The notes: a model not told the origin generated them from the letters alone. A stretch of DNA of 48,963 nucleotides from an uncultured Duncaniella sp. (GCA_910586665.1 CAJUIX010000025.1:1-48963); one strand, 5' to 3'. Positions 8,427 to 16,442 are shown, counted from the first letter of the stretch. Numbers and translations: made by a program.

Positions 8427-10160
8427 TCAAACCAATGCCGCCACCTGCTCTGGAGTCAGACAGTTGGCTTCCAACACTTCGGCCACGTCGTAGCGGTCGA
8501 GGAATTCCTTCTTCAAGCCGAGTGTGACAACTCTCACAGGGGACTCTCCGAGATAGGCAGCCACCTTCTGCCCGAAGCCGCCGTCAAGGATACCGTCCTC
8601 AAGAGTAATCACGGTCTTGTAGCTCTTGAAACGGTCAAGACACTCGGTGTCAAGCTGCGAAAGGATGCGCGGATTGACCACTGTCGGCCTCACACCACGA
8701 GCTTTCAATATTTCGGCAGCCTTCATGGCTGTCGCAAGGAAGTCACCCTCGCCGATGATAGCGACCTCCTCACCCTCGTCGACCACATCATAGCGGAAGA
8801 AATCTTTGTTAACAGGCCGGTCGGTATGCGTGACGGCTCCACCCGGAGTGCGCAGCAACACCGGGTGCTCCTCCTGCCCGACGGCCCAGTCGAGCATGGC
8901 AAGATACTCCTCTGCATTGGCCGGTGCGAGAAACACGAACTCGGGGATGTTTGAAATCATCGCTATATCGAAAAATCCGAGGTGTGTCATGTCAGGGATA
9001 CCGTAGACACCACCTGCGAAGTCGACAATGACGGCCGGCAGCTTGTTGATAGCTATGTCCTGCGAAAGCTGGTCGTAGGAGCGCTGTATGAACGTGGCCA
9101 TTACACCGAACACAGGCCGTGAGCCACCCTTGGCGAGACCGGCGGCAAGCCCCGTCGCAGCCTGCTCGCAGATGCCTACGTCCACAAACTGCTTCCGGGC
9201 CCGCTCCCTGCGCTCAGGGCTGAAACCGAAGGCACCCGGCGTGCCTGCCGTTATGGTGACCACCTTCGGGTCAGCCTTCATCTTTTCAAGGATATGTTCG
9301 GCAAAAATATCGGTATAGTCCTCCGCATTGTCAGCCACGAGCGGCGCGCCGCTCTTCAGGTCAAATGGCCCGGTGTAGTGAAACTCCTCCTTGTGAGCCT
9401 CGGCCACCGGCAGACCCTCCCCCTTCATCGTATTTATATGTATGAGCACGGCGTGGTCCGTATCGCGGGCGCTCTCGAAAGCATGTATGAGCGAGCGGAG
9501 GTCATTGCCATCCTCGACATAGATATACTGGTAGCCCAGCGCGCGGAAGATATTGTTGGCTGCAGCGCCGTTGCTCTTGCGCAGCTCGGCAAGATGCTCA
9601 TAGAGCGCACCGTGGTTCTCGGCAATCGACATCTGGTTGTCATTGAGTATGACAATAAAATTGCTACCGAGCGTAGGCGCAAAGTCAAGAGCCTCCAGCG
9701 CCTCGCCTCCACCCAGGGATGCGTCGCCGATGAAGGCTACCACATTTTCCTTACCCCCTTCGAGGTCGCGGGCCTTCGCCAGACCCGAAGCGAGCGCTAT
9801 CGAGGTCGAGGTATGACCGATTTCAAAGAGGTCATAGTCACTCTCGCGCGGACAGGTGTATCCCGTCACGTCGTCATAGTGCGCCGGGTCGATAAAAGCC
9901 TCGATTCGCCCCGTCAGCATCTTGTGGACGTAGCTCTGGTGGCTCACATCGAAGACAATCTTGTCAGTAGGCGCGTCAAACACATAGTGGAGCGCCACCG
10001 TAGCCTCGACCACGCCGAGATTAGGCCCGACATGGCCGCCGTGGGCCGAAAGTTTCTTCATCAGATGTGCCCTTAGTTCCTCACTTAGGTCCCGCAGCTC
10101 TTCGAGCGTGAGCCCCTTTATATCCTCGGGAGAGTGAATTGATTTGAGATCTATTTCCAT
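8427..10160 (-). CDS. 1-deoxy-D-xylulose-5-phosphate synthase-family protein (short, divergent)
   Basis: A 577-residue thiamine-diphosphate enzyme of the DXS/transketolase family, which condenses pyruvate with glyceraldehyde 3-phosphate in the MEP isoprenoid pathway when it is a true DXS. Visible marks are DVSHQSYVHKMLTGR (71-85), the TPP-binding GDASLGGGEALEAL with NDNQMSI (145-178), the catalytic-Glu segment VGICEQ (E332), ATFIQRSYDQ (355-364) and PDMTHLGFFD (389-398). It is about 50 residues shorter than usual DXS, and motifs that are normally GDGALT and DGxTHxGxxD are changed. It may therefore be a second, specialised paralogue instead of the housekeeping dxs. It is a single minus-strand gene, divergent from xseA. 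Confidence 0.75.
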   Translation of the reverse strand: MEIDLKSIHSPEDIKGLTLEELRDLSEELRAHLMKKLSAHGGHVGPNLGVVEATVALHYVFDAPTDKIVFDVSHQSYVHKMLTGRIEAFIDPAHYDDVTGYTCPRESDYDLFEIGHTSTSIALASGLAKARDLEGGKENVVAFIGDASLGGGEALEALDFAPTLGSNFIVILNDNQMSIAENHGALYEHLAELRKSNGAAANNIFRALGYQYIYVEDGNDLRSLIHAFESARDTDHAVLIHINTMKGEGLPVAEAHKEEFHYTGPFDLKSGAPLVADNAEDYTDIFAEHILEKMKADPKVVTITAGTPGAFGFSPERRERARKQFVDVGICEQAATGLAAGLAKGGSRPVFGVMATFIQRSYDQLSQDIAINKLPAVIVDFAGGVYGIPDMTHLGFFDIAMISNIPEFVFLAPANAEEYLAMLDWAVGQEEHPVLLRTPGGAVTHTDRPVNKDFFRYDVVDEGEEVAIIGEGDFLATAMKAAEILKARGVRPTVVNPRILSQLDTECLDRFKSYKTVITLEDGILDGGFGQKVAAYLGESPVRVVTLGLKKEFLDRYDVAEVLEANCLTPEQVAALV

Positions 10161-10271
10161 AAATTTAATTGTAATTCTGTTTTTTCACGATAAAATTCGA
10201 GACTACAAAATTAACATTTCTCACGGATAATAGTTTTACCCCTTTTACAGCTAAAACTACCAGAATTACAT

Positions 10272-10279
10272 TAATTTTG
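10272..10279 (+). promoter_or_regulatory. -7 box immediately before xseA
   Basis: TAATTTTG matches TAnnTTTG and ends only 4 nt before the xseA ATG at 10284. A start site about 5 nt past the box would produce a transcript with almost no leader. No good TTTG is seen 19-21 nt upstream. Confidence 0.5.
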
Positions 10280-10283
10280 CACT

Positions 10284-11585
10284 ATGGAAACCACAGAGAC
10301 ACTCACCCTCGAAGAATTCACCTCGCGCATATCGGGCCTCATGGCCGCGGAACCCACGCTGCGCAACGTATGGGTCACCGCCGAGACCTCCGACCTCCGC
10401 CGCGCCATGCACTGCTACCTCGAACTCGTCCAAAAGCACCCCGCGACCGGCGAACCCGTGGCGCGTATGCGTGCCACTATATGGCGCTCCGTCCTCCCGC
10501 GCATCGACGCCGACTTTGCCGCGGCCACCGGCAGCCGGCTCGCGAGCGGAATGAAGGTGAGAGTGCTCGTCAGCGCGAACTTCCACCCTTCCTACGGCCT
10601 CTCGCTCAACATCACCGATATCGACCCGGCCTACACGATGGGCGACCTTATGCGCCTGCGCCTCGAAATCCTCGCCCGACTTCAGAAAGAGGGTGTGCTC
10701 GAGATGAACCGCAGCCTCGAGTGGCCCGACGTTCCCCTGCGCATGGCTGTCATCTCTGCTCCGGGCGCCGCCGGCTACGGCGACTTCATCCACCAGCTCT
10801 ACTCCAACAGCCGGCGTCTCCGATTCGCCACCCGCCTCTTCCCCGCGACCATGCAGGGGCAGAAAGCACCCGCTTCAATCATCGCAGCCCTCGAGGAGAT
10901 TGCCGCCGAGGAGGAGATGTGGGACGGCGTGGTCATAATCCGCGGAGGAGGCGCCACCAGTGACCTTACAGCCTTCGAAAACTATGACCTCGCGGCCAAC
11001 ATTGCCCAGTTTCCACTCCCAGTCATCATCGGCATCGGCCACGAGCGCGACATCACCGTCCTCGACTATGTCGCCAACATGCGCGTGAAGACCCCGACCG
11101 CCGCGGCAGAGTGGCTTATCTCACGCGGGACAGCCGCCCTCGACCGTCTCGACACCCTCGCATCCGAAATCCACCACACAGCTTCCTCCCTCATAGCCGG
11201 CTCACGCGAACAGATAGCATATATTACCGCCCAACTCCCCTATCTCCCTCTCGCCGCCGTGACCAACGCCCGCAAGCGGCTCGACAAGTCGCTCGTCCTC
11301 CTCTCCGAGACCGCCCGTCTGCGCCTGCGCCCGCAGTTCTCACAGCTCGACATGGCCGCCGGACGTCTCTCGGCCGCATCGACAGCCCTCATCGACCGCC
11401 GCCGCGCACGCCTCGATGCATTCGACCAGCTCATAGCCGTCCTATCGCCCGACGCCACCCTCCGCCGGGGCTACTCAATAACCCGCGTCGACGGCCATGC
11501 CGTCACCTCCGTGGCTGCCCTCGCCCCCGGCACGACCATCGAGACCACCCTCGCCGACGGCTGCGTAAGCTCTAACATTCTTTAA
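10284..11585 (+). CDS. xseA: Exodeoxyribonuclease VII large subunit
   Basis: 433 residues, usual length for the family. Residues about 5-110 form the OB-fold DNA-binding domain (VWVTAETSDLRR...HCYLELVQK). The catalytic core follows, with VVIIRGGGATSDLTAFENYDLA, the conserved IGHERDITVLDYVANMRVKTPTAAAEWL, then a long coiled-coil region and the C-terminal RRGYSITR segment. The enzyme degrades single-stranded DNA in mismatch repair and recombination. The start matches the family N-terminus, so it is probably right even though the promoter box is just 4 nt away. The small-subunit gene xseB, often adjacent, is not found on either side. Confidence 0.95.
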   Translation: METTETLTLEEFTSRISGLMAAEPTLRNVWVTAETSDLRRAMHCYLELVQKHPATGEPVARMRATIWRSVLPRIDADFAAATGSRLASGMKVRVLVSANFHPSYGLSLNITDIDPAYTMGDLMRLRLEILARLQKEGVLEMNRSLEWPDVPLRMAVISAPGAAGYGDFIHQLYSNSRRLRFATRLFPATMQGQKAPASIIAALEEIAAEEEMWDGVVIIRGGGATSDLTAFENYDLAANIAQFPLPVIIGIGHERDITVLDYVANMRVKTPTAAAEWLISRGTAALDRLDTLASEIHHTASSLIAGSREQIAYITAQLPYLPLAAVTNARKRLDKSLVLLSETARLRLRPQFSQLDMAAGRLSAASTALIDRRRARLDAFDQLIAVLSPDATLRRGYSITRVDGHAVTSVAALAPGTTIETTLADGCVSSNIL

Positions 11586-11673
11586 AGTCATTTAATACAA
11601 TCGCCGCAACCCGCGCCGACGCCGGGATGTTGTAAGGGTATATAGTTTATTAACGACTTAAAACGATATAGAT

Positions 11674-12054
11674 ATGAACACCCAGCAGAACATCGCAGAC
11701 CGCGCGGGCGAACTTTCAGCCCAGGCCGCAAAAGTCAGTGCCGAGGCCGCTAAGGTGGCGGCGAAGGCCCAGATCAGTGCCGACAAGGAGCAGATCAAGG
11801 ACAGTGTGACGGAAGCCAAGGAAAAGGCTGCCGACAAGCTGTCGGACGCCAAAGAAAGCATTGCCGACAAACTCTCCGACGCAAAGGACAACATTGCCGA
11901 CAAAGTCGGCGATGCCAAGGAAGCCATATCCGACAAAGTCGACGACCTTAAGGAAAAGGCCTCCCCGCTCATCGACAAAATCAAATCAGGTGCTGCAAGC
12001 GCACTCAATTCGATAGCCGACACAGCGTCGAACCTCGCCGACAAGCTCGATTAA
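11674..12054 (+). CDS. Small LEA-like protein made of 11-residue amphipathic repeats
   Basis: 126 residues, rich in Ala, Lys, Asp and Ser, with no Cys, Trp, signal peptide or membrane segment. Residues 42-96 are five tandem 11-residue units. The clearest are ADKLSDAKESI (53-63), ADKLSDAKDNI (64-74), ADKVGDAKEAI (75-85) and SDKVDDLKEKA (86-96), encoded by 33-nt units at 11830-11961. A degenerate unit (KDSVTEAKEKA) precedes them. This hendecad pattern resembles group 3 LEA proteins and apolipoprotein-like helices. A role in desiccation or stress protection, membrane binding or nucleoid binding is inference only. It lies 88 nt after xseA and is followed by a terminator. The minus-strand frame over it is a shadow. 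Confidence 0.8.
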   Translation: MNTQQNIADRAGELSAQAAKVSAEAAKVAAKAQISADKEQIKDSVTEAKEKAADKLSDAKESIADKLSDAKDNIADKVGDAKEAISDKVDDLKEKASPLIDKIKSGAASALNSIADTASNLADKLD

Positions 12055-12118
12055 TCGCTTCACCACCTATATTTATTATTAATAGAGTATCCCTCTAATA
12101 TCATAACTTCAAAACACA

Positions 12119-12177
12119 TCCCCGACCTCCGGCCGACAGTTCCACCACCGCGGCATCAGGAGCGCCGGGGATTTTTT
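12119..12177 (+). terminator. Rho-independent terminator after the LEA-like gene
   Basis: TCCCCG (12119-12124) pairs with CGGGGA (12166-12171), directly followed by TTTTTT (12172-12177). The enclosed loop is long and GC-rich, so inner pairing is likely. Confidence 0.6.
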
Positions 12178-12232
12178 GCACCCATACCTGATATTTTCTT
12201 ATTAAACGACACGTTTTGACACATTTATTCCT

Positions 12233-12240
12233 TATCTTTA
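12233..12240 (+). promoter_or_regulatory. Weak -7 box before the GIY-YIG-like gene
   Basis: TATCTTTA differs from TAnnTTTG at the last base. TTTG at 12215-12218 is 14 nt away, closer than usual. It lies 22 nt before the ATG. Confidence 0.35.
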
Positions 12241-12262
12241 CAGCAACTAAAAAAACACTATC

Positions 12263-12814
12263 ATGAATAACACCAATTTTGACACATCAATCTTACAGGA
12301 TTTCAGACTCTTTAATCCAATGGAAGACGACCTAAAAAGCCTCCCTGATATGCCCGGAAACTATATTATTGTACTAAAACATGATGTAGAACTGCCATCT
12401 ATCATCAATGTGAAACCGATATTCAAATACTTGGACTCCTATCCCATCCTCTATACGGGAATAGCCTCAAAAAGCTTGAGAAATCGCGACTACAAACAGC
12501 ACTTCACAGGTAACGCCGGAAGTTCGACCCTGCGTAAATCATTAGGTTGTTTGATGGGATTCCGTCAGATTCCGAGAGACAAAAATCCCGAATCAAAGAA
12601 AACTAAATTTGAAAATGAGGATGAGTCTAAACTGTCTGAATGGATGAGTAATAATCTTATTCTTTTCTATTTACCAGGACAGAGTGACTACGATAAATTG
12701 GAGACTGCCCTAATTGACATTCTTAATCCTCCTTTGAATATCTCAAAGAATCACAACGAAATCAATAAACTGTTCAGACAAGAATTAACCCTACTGAGAA
12801 CCAATAGGAAATAA
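12263..12814 (+). CDS. GIY-YIG nuclease superfamily-like protein
   Basis: 183 residues, no signal peptide. The pattern fits a GIY-YIG fold: PGNYIIVLK (31-39) for the first strand, ILYTGIASKSLRNRDYKQHF (62-81) for the second strand and the Arg helix, then LGCLMGF, and a late Glu in the helix ETALIDILNPPLN (E147), the LNPPLN ending being common in these proteins. The domain cuts DNA in repair enzymes, homing nucleases and restriction enzymes; the role of this solitary protein is unknown. It is AT-rich compared with its neighbours and together with the next gene forms a small islet, suggesting acquisition. The classic tyrosines are only partly kept (NYI and YTG), so catalysis is uncertain. Confidence 0.65.
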   Translation: MNNTNFDTSILQDFRLFNPMEDDLKSLPDMPGNYIIVLKHDVELPSIINVKPIFKYLDSYPILYTGIASKSLRNRDYKQHFTGNAGSSTLRKSLGCLMGFRQIPRDKNPESKKTKFENEDESKLSEWMSNNLILFYLPGQSDYDKLETALIDILNPPLNISKNHNEINKLFRQELTLLRTNRK

Positions 12815-12850
12815 CCTGACATGTATATCTTCAATGCGGTATATCAAACT

Positions 12851-13468
12851 CTACCTCCTCAGCGGTAAATTTTTGAATTCTCCTTTGGCTGTATGGACTT
12901 TCCCGTCCTTATCATAGGAGAACTGAAAGGAACCGAAATATCTGGGGCGGGAGTTATCGTCGGTGTAAACCTTTGTAACCGTAAGCGTCCCGTTGTCAAT
13001 GAACACTCCTATTTCCTCCATTGGAAACCCTATAATGGCGTAATTTATCCTATTGGCTATGCAGTAATCCGTATATTTCTTGTAGTCAAGATCTTCCTTC
13101 GTTTTGTCAAGGCGGAATTCTATCGTTTGTCCCTCAACATCAATCCTCTCGAAATCAAAAATATTAGCACCGATTGAAAGCTCTACAGCACCTCCCCGCT
13201 TTCGACTACAATTCGCACGGAAACTATACCATTCCACTCTCGGGGCGGGCATACCTTCGCTATCAAATCCTAGATTGGATTGAATTCTAATATCGGGAGT
13301 GCTACCCGGGCCCAAAATGTCATCTCCCAACCGAGCCTGCTCTATATAATGAATCCCGTCAACCTCAACCTCACATATATTAGAGGCATAGTAGACACCA
13401 TCATGTTTTTCACATGACGAAAGACATATTGCCATCACAGCCAATAGAATCTTAAGAATGTTCTTCAT
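12851..13468 (-). CDS. Hypothetical lipoprotein
   Basis: 205 residues with a signal peptide and lipobox ending at Cys19 (CLSSC). The mature part is predicted beta-rich, with a C-terminal strand pattern GSFQFSYDKDGKVHTAKGEFKNLPL typical of small Bacteroidota lipoproteins of the DUF5025/lipocalin-like kind. I do not recognise it specifically. It converges with the GIY-YIG-like gene (36-nt gap) and shares its lower GC. A minus-strand -7 box lies 25 nt upstream of its start. Likely anchored to the inner face of the outer membrane or the cell surface. Confidence 0.75.
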   Translation of the reverse strand: MKNILKILLAVMAICLSSCEKHDGVYYASNICEVEVDGIHYIEQARLGDDILGPGSTPDIRIQSNLGFDSEGMPAPRVEWYSFRANCSRKRGGAVELSIGANIFDFERIDVEGQTIEFRLDKTKEDLDYKKYTDYCIANRINYAIIGFPMEEIGVFIDNGTLTVTKVYTDDNSRPRYFGSFQFSYDKDGKVHTAKGEFKNLPLRR

Positions 13469-13493
13469 AATGTAATTTTGATTGGTTATGCCA

Positions 13494-13501
13494 CAAAGTT
13501 A
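13494..13501 (-). promoter_or_regulatory. -7 box of the hypothetical lipoprotein gene
   Basis: On the minus strand TAACTTTG matches TAnnTTTG, 25 nt before the start codon at 13468. No clear -33 TTTG at the usual distance. Confidence 0.5.
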
Positions 13502-13581
13502 TGAAATTTTTTTCATATCACCCGTACAGGCCCCACACTCCGTAATATTCGCAAATTAATGTTAAATAAGGTGCAGGCGGG

Positions 13582-13612
13582 TTGGGGATGTGGATTATTG
13601 TCCTTATCTTTG
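13582..13612 (+). promoter_or_regulatory. Promoter of greA with a long leader
   Basis: TTG (13582-13584), a 20-nt spacer, then TATCTTTG (13605-13612) followed by GCA. The predicted start near 13618 leaves a leader of about 280 nt before the greA ATG. Confidence 0.6.
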
Positions 13613-13897
13613 CATCGGTCAATGGCCGTGCATAGCGTCGGCTTGCGTCCGCTTGATGTCATTACAGCCCCTTCAGGGCCGACATTTTACATTTTAGCAG
13701 CCAGCCGATTGGTCTGCCGGTCAAAATCCCCCTTTGAGGATTAGGCGTCAGGGCAGCCTTAAAGGCTGATAGAGTCAGGGTCTCGTAGCCGAAAAGCGGC
13801 GGGATTCCTTATTTTTTAATCGCCCTGCCGAAATTCATCCCCAGTGATTATTTCTAAAACTAAAAAACAATATCTAACAAAAAATATTCATACCATC
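13613..13897 (+). other. Structured untranslated leader of greA (no gene seen)
   Basis: About 285 nt between the promoter and greA. It contains short hairpins, for example GCCC-CTTCA-GGGC near 13667 and CAGCCT-TAA-AGGCTG near 13755, and a GC-rich-to-AT-rich transition just before greA. A 61-codon open frame (13559-13744) crosses the promoter, has no recognisable product and is not called. The leader might carry a regulatory RNA or be a relic of a repeat. Confidence 0.4.
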
Positions 13898-14368
13898 ATG
13901 GCTATTACCTACATGACCAAGGAAGGTTATAAGAAGAAAATGGAAGAAATCGCGTTTCTCGAATCAGTGGAACGCCCCCGCATATCTGCCGCTATCGCCG
14001 AAGCCCGCGACAAGGGCGACCTCTCGGAAAATTCCGAGTACGACGCCGCCAAGGAGGCCCAGGGCATGCTCGAAATGAAGATTGCCCAGCTGAAGGACCT
14101 TGTGGCCAACTCGCGCATCATCGACGAAAGCAACCTCAACAACGAGGAAGTGCAGATCCTCAACCGCGTCAAAATCAAGAACACCGCCAACGGCATGGTG
14201 ATGGAGTATACCATCGTCGCCGACTCCGAGGCCAACCTCAAGGAGAAGAAAATCGGCTCGAGCACCCCTATCGCCCAGGGCCTCCTCGGCCACAAACTCG
14301 GCGAGATTGTCGAAATCAAGGTGCCCGCAGGCCTGATGAAGTTCGAAATTGTAGAAATCAACTTCTAA
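13898..14368 (+). CDS. greA: Transcription elongation factor GreA
   Basis: 156 residues, normal for GreA. The frame is open further upstream, but the ATG at 13898 gives the family N-terminus MAITYMTKEGYKKKMEEIAFLE. The N-terminal coiled-coil (about 10-80) carries the acidic tip LSENSEYDAAKEAQ, whose conserved acidic residues reach into the RNA polymerase secondary channel to stimulate cleavage of backtracked RNA. The C-terminal FKBP-like domain ends with SSTPIAQGLLGHKLGEIVEIKVPAG. A HIT protein gene follows 48 nt downstream, the gap holding a C-rich repeat. Confidence 0.97.
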   Translation: MAITYMTKEGYKKKMEEIAFLESVERPRISAAIAEARDKGDLSENSEYDAAKEAQGMLEMKIAQLKDLVANSRIIDESNLNNEEVQILNRVKIKNTANGMVMEYTIVADSEANLKEKKIGSSTPIAQGLLGHKLGEIVEIKVPAGLMKFEIVEINF

Positions 14369-14371
14369 ACT

Positions 14372-14409
14372 CCCCTAAACCCTAAACCTTAACCCTTAAA
14401 CCTTAAACC
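14372..14409 (+). repeat. Short telomere-like C-rich repeat
   Basis: Five or so imperfect copies of CCCTAAA / CCTTAAA in tandem between greA and the HIT gene. It could be slippage-prone; no function can be assigned. Confidence 0.6.
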
Positions 14410-14416
14410 ATTTCTC

Positions 14417-14827
14417 ATGTCGACAATATTCAGCAAGATAGCCGCAGGAGAGATACCCTCCTACCCCGTTGCGGCCGATGACCGCCACTATGCCTTTCTC
14501 GACATCAACCCAGTGGCACCCGGCCATGTCCTCGTGATTCCCCGCAAGGAGGAGGACTATATCTTCAACCTCTCCGACGAGGACTACCTGGCCCTGACCC
14601 TCTTTGCCAAGCGAGTGGCCAAGGCCATAGAGAAAGCCGTCCCCTGCAAGCGCGTAGGCGTCGCAATAATCGGCCTCGAGGTGCCCCACACCCACATCCA
14701 CCTCATCCCTATCAACTCCGAGGCCGACATGGACTTCCGCCACAAGACGGAACTTGCCCCCGGGGAGATGGCAGCAATCGCCAAGTCGATTGCCGAAAAG
14801 TTTGACGAGCTTTATCCCGCAGACTGA
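14417..14827 (+). CDS. HIT family nucleotide-binding protein
   Basis: 136 residues. The N-terminus MSTIFSKIAAGEIPSY and the histidine triad VPHTHIHLIPI (about 95-105) define the Hint branch of the HIT superfamily, which hydrolyses nucleoside phosphoramidates or related nucleotides. The GHVLVIPRKE segment lines the nucleotide site. Its TGA stop overlaps the menA ATG by one base (ATGA), so the two are translationally coupled, and greA is close upstream, consistent with one transcript. Confidence 0.95.
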   Translation: MSTIFSKIAAGEIPSYPVAADDRHYAFLDINPVAPGHVLVIPRKEEDYIFNLSDEDYLALTLFAKRVAKAIEKAVPCKRVGVAIIGLEVPHTHIHLIPINSEADMDFRHKTELAPGEMAAIAKSIAEKFDELYPAD

Positions 14828-15711
14828 TGAGCCGTAGCAGGACAGCATGCTGGATTGAGGCCATGAGGCTGCGGACACTGCCGGTGTCGATTGCCGGCGT
14901 GCTCTATGCCGTCGGTCTCGGAGTGGTGACGTGGCGCTTCAGCCTCGTCCCCGCCGCGCTCTGCCTGCTCTTCGCCCTGCTGGCGCAGATAGCCTCAAAC
15001 TTCGCCAACGAATACTACGATTTCAAAGCCGGTCTTGACCGCGCGGGTCGCGAAGGCCCCCGCCGCGGAGTGACCGAAGGCGACATAAGCCCCGCTGCCA
15101 TGAAGCGGGCCACATTTGCAACCCTCGGCGCGGCCTGCGCTGTGGGTTGCGTACTTGTAGCCCTCTACGGCCAGTGGTGGATGTATGTCGTCGGCATCCT
15201 CACCGCCCTCGGCGTCATGGCCTACAGCACGGGCCCCTACCCGCTGTCGCACCACGGCCTCGGGGAGCTGGCTGTCATATTCTTCTTCGGCATCATCCCC
15301 GTCTGCCTGACCTATATGCTCATGGGTGGCTATGCCGGCTGGTGGCTCCTCGCCGCAGCGGCAGGCATAGGGCTAATGGGAGCCAACGTCCTCGTGGTCA
15401 ACAACTACCGCGATGCCGATGACGACTGTGCCGTAGGCAAACGGACGCTCGCCGTGAAGCTCGGCCGCCGCGCTATGGCTGCAATCTACTGCACCAACGG
15501 CTTCCTGGCCTTGATGCTCACCCTCCCCCCCTGGCTGGCCGCGAGCCGTCTGTGGTGGATAGTCCCGGTGCTCTATCTCGCCGGCCACAGCCTCCTCACC
15601 CTGCGCCTGACGCGACTCAGCGGCTCACGCCTCAACCCCCTGCTCGGCATGACGGCAATGCTGATGCTCATCTACGCCCTCGGCTTCCTGCTGACAGTCA
15701 TCCTATCGTGA
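14827..15711 (+). CDS. menA: 1,4-dihydroxy-2-naphthoate polyprenyltransferase
   Basis: 294 residues, a UbiA-superfamily integral membrane prenyltransferase with 8-9 predicted membrane helices. The two Asp-rich prenyl-diphosphate sites are visible as NFANEYYDFKAGLD (about 58-71) and NNYRDADDDCAVGKRTLAV (about 196-214). RLRTLPVSIAGVL at the N-terminus is typical of MenA. It attaches the isoprenoid tail to DHNA in menaquinone synthesis, needed for the anaerobic fumarate-reducing respiration common in Bacteroidales. The other men genes are not in this window. It overlaps the HIT gene by one base. Confidence 0.92.
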   Translation: MSRSRTACWIEAMRLRTLPVSIAGVLYAVGLGVVTWRFSLVPAALCLLFALLAQIASNFANEYYDFKAGLDRAGREGPRRGVTEGDISPAAMKRATFATLGAACAVGCVLVALYGQWWMYVVGILTALGVMAYSTGPYPLSHHGLGELAVIFFFGIIPVCLTYMLMGGYAGWWLLAAAAGIGLMGANVLVVNNYRDADDDCAVGKRTLAVKLGRRAMAAIYCTNGFLALMLTLPPWLAASRLWWIVPVLYLAGHSLLTLRLTRLSGSRLNPLLGMTAMLMLIYALGFLLTVILS

Positions 15712-15760
15712 CACAATCGGACAACTCAAAATATATCATACCCCTCAATCCTCCCCGGAA

Positions 15761-16051
15761 ATGACTAATTTCTACGCATGGTGCAAACGCTACCTCTCAC
15801 TCACGCTGCTGGCGACGATTATCGTCGGCGCAATCGTACTCTTCTTCAATGAGAACTCAATCCTCAGGACGGTCGAGCAGGAGCGCCGCATCGACGAGCT
15901 GCAGGCCGCCATCAGCGACGCCACCGACACCCTCGAATATTACCGAGGCCTCAACCACTCCCTCGACACCGACAAGGAGACTATGGAGAGAATCGTGCGC
16001 GAGCAATACCACATGCAACACCCTGACGAAGACGTCTATATCTATGAGTAA
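15761..16051 (+). CDS. FtsB/DivIC-type septum formation initiator
   Basis: 96 residues. One membrane helix (about 12-30) follows a short cytoplasmic tail and precedes a periplasmic coiled coil (NSILRTVEQERRIDELQAAI, about 35-70), ending in the family motif ETMERIVREQYHMQHPDEDVYI, typical of FtsB/DivIC proteins that link FtsQ and FtsL in the divisome. Its last 8 nt overlap the start of the next gene. Confidence 0.88.
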   Translation: MTNFYAWCKRYLSLTLLATIIVGAIVLFFNENSILRTVEQERRIDELQAAISDATDTLEYYRGLNHSLDTDKETMERIVREQYHMQHPDEDVYIYE

Positions 16052-16442
16052 GAACAAAACCAACCCCGCCAATAACACTTCCCCGGCCAAGCGCCGCGAG
16101 ACCATATCGCTAATAATGGTGACGGTCGGACTGCTGTCAATCATGGCGGCCGCCCTCCTCCCCCTCCTCCACATCGGCACGACAACGATGCGCTACGTCT
16201 ATGCCGCCGGCGCGCTGCTCCTGCTCGTCGGGCGATTCGTCGCTCCCCCTCTGAAGGAGGGCCCGCTGCGTCTGCGCCGCCTGCTGCGTGTCGAAATCTG
16301 GACAGCGCTCATCTTCGTGGCCGGAGCGGTCTTCCTCTTCCTCCCCTCGGCCGGAGCTAAGGACTGGCTCGCCTTCACACTTGCCGGAGGCCTGCTGACG
16401 GTCTACACCTCCATTATGATTCACCGCCAGAAGCTGAAATAA
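16044..16442 (+). CDS. Conserved four-helix membrane protein, function unknown
   Basis: 132 residues if begun at the ATG at 16044, which overlaps the end of the FtsB-type gene by 8 nt. The frame is open further upstream, but that part is only the shadow of its neighbour. A charged cytoplasmic N-terminus (KNKTNPANNTSPAKRRE) precedes four predicted membrane helices, with a basic loop RLRRLLRVEIW between helices 2 and 3. The overlap implies co-expression with the division protein. Function is not known to me. Confidence 0.75.
   Translation: MSKNKTNPANNTSPAKRRETISLIMVTVGLLSIMAAALLPLLHIGTTTMRYVYAAGALLLLVGRFVAPPLKEGPLRLRRLLRVEIWTALIFVAGAVFLFLPSAGAKDWLAFTLAGGLLTVYTSIMIHRQKLK

Noticed and set aside
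9294..10076. 260-codon plus-strand open frame over the DXS-like gene
   Set aside because: It is antisense to a well-supported enzyme and has no recognisable domain.
11586..11673. xseB after xseA
   Set aside because: Only 88 nt are available and no small-subunit motif is present; the next gene is unrelated.
11658..12044. 128-codon minus-strand open frame with SLASDSLS-type repeats
   Set aside because: It mirrors the 33-nt repeats of the LEA-like gene; the plus strand gives a soluble helical protein with better codon use.
13559..13744. 61-codon open frame before greA
   Set aside because: It begins upstream of a good promoter, crosses it, and shows no domain or start signal.
14372..14409. Telomere or origin signal from the CCCTAAA-like repeats
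   Set aside because: Only five short imperfect copies lie between two operon genes of a bacterial chromosome.
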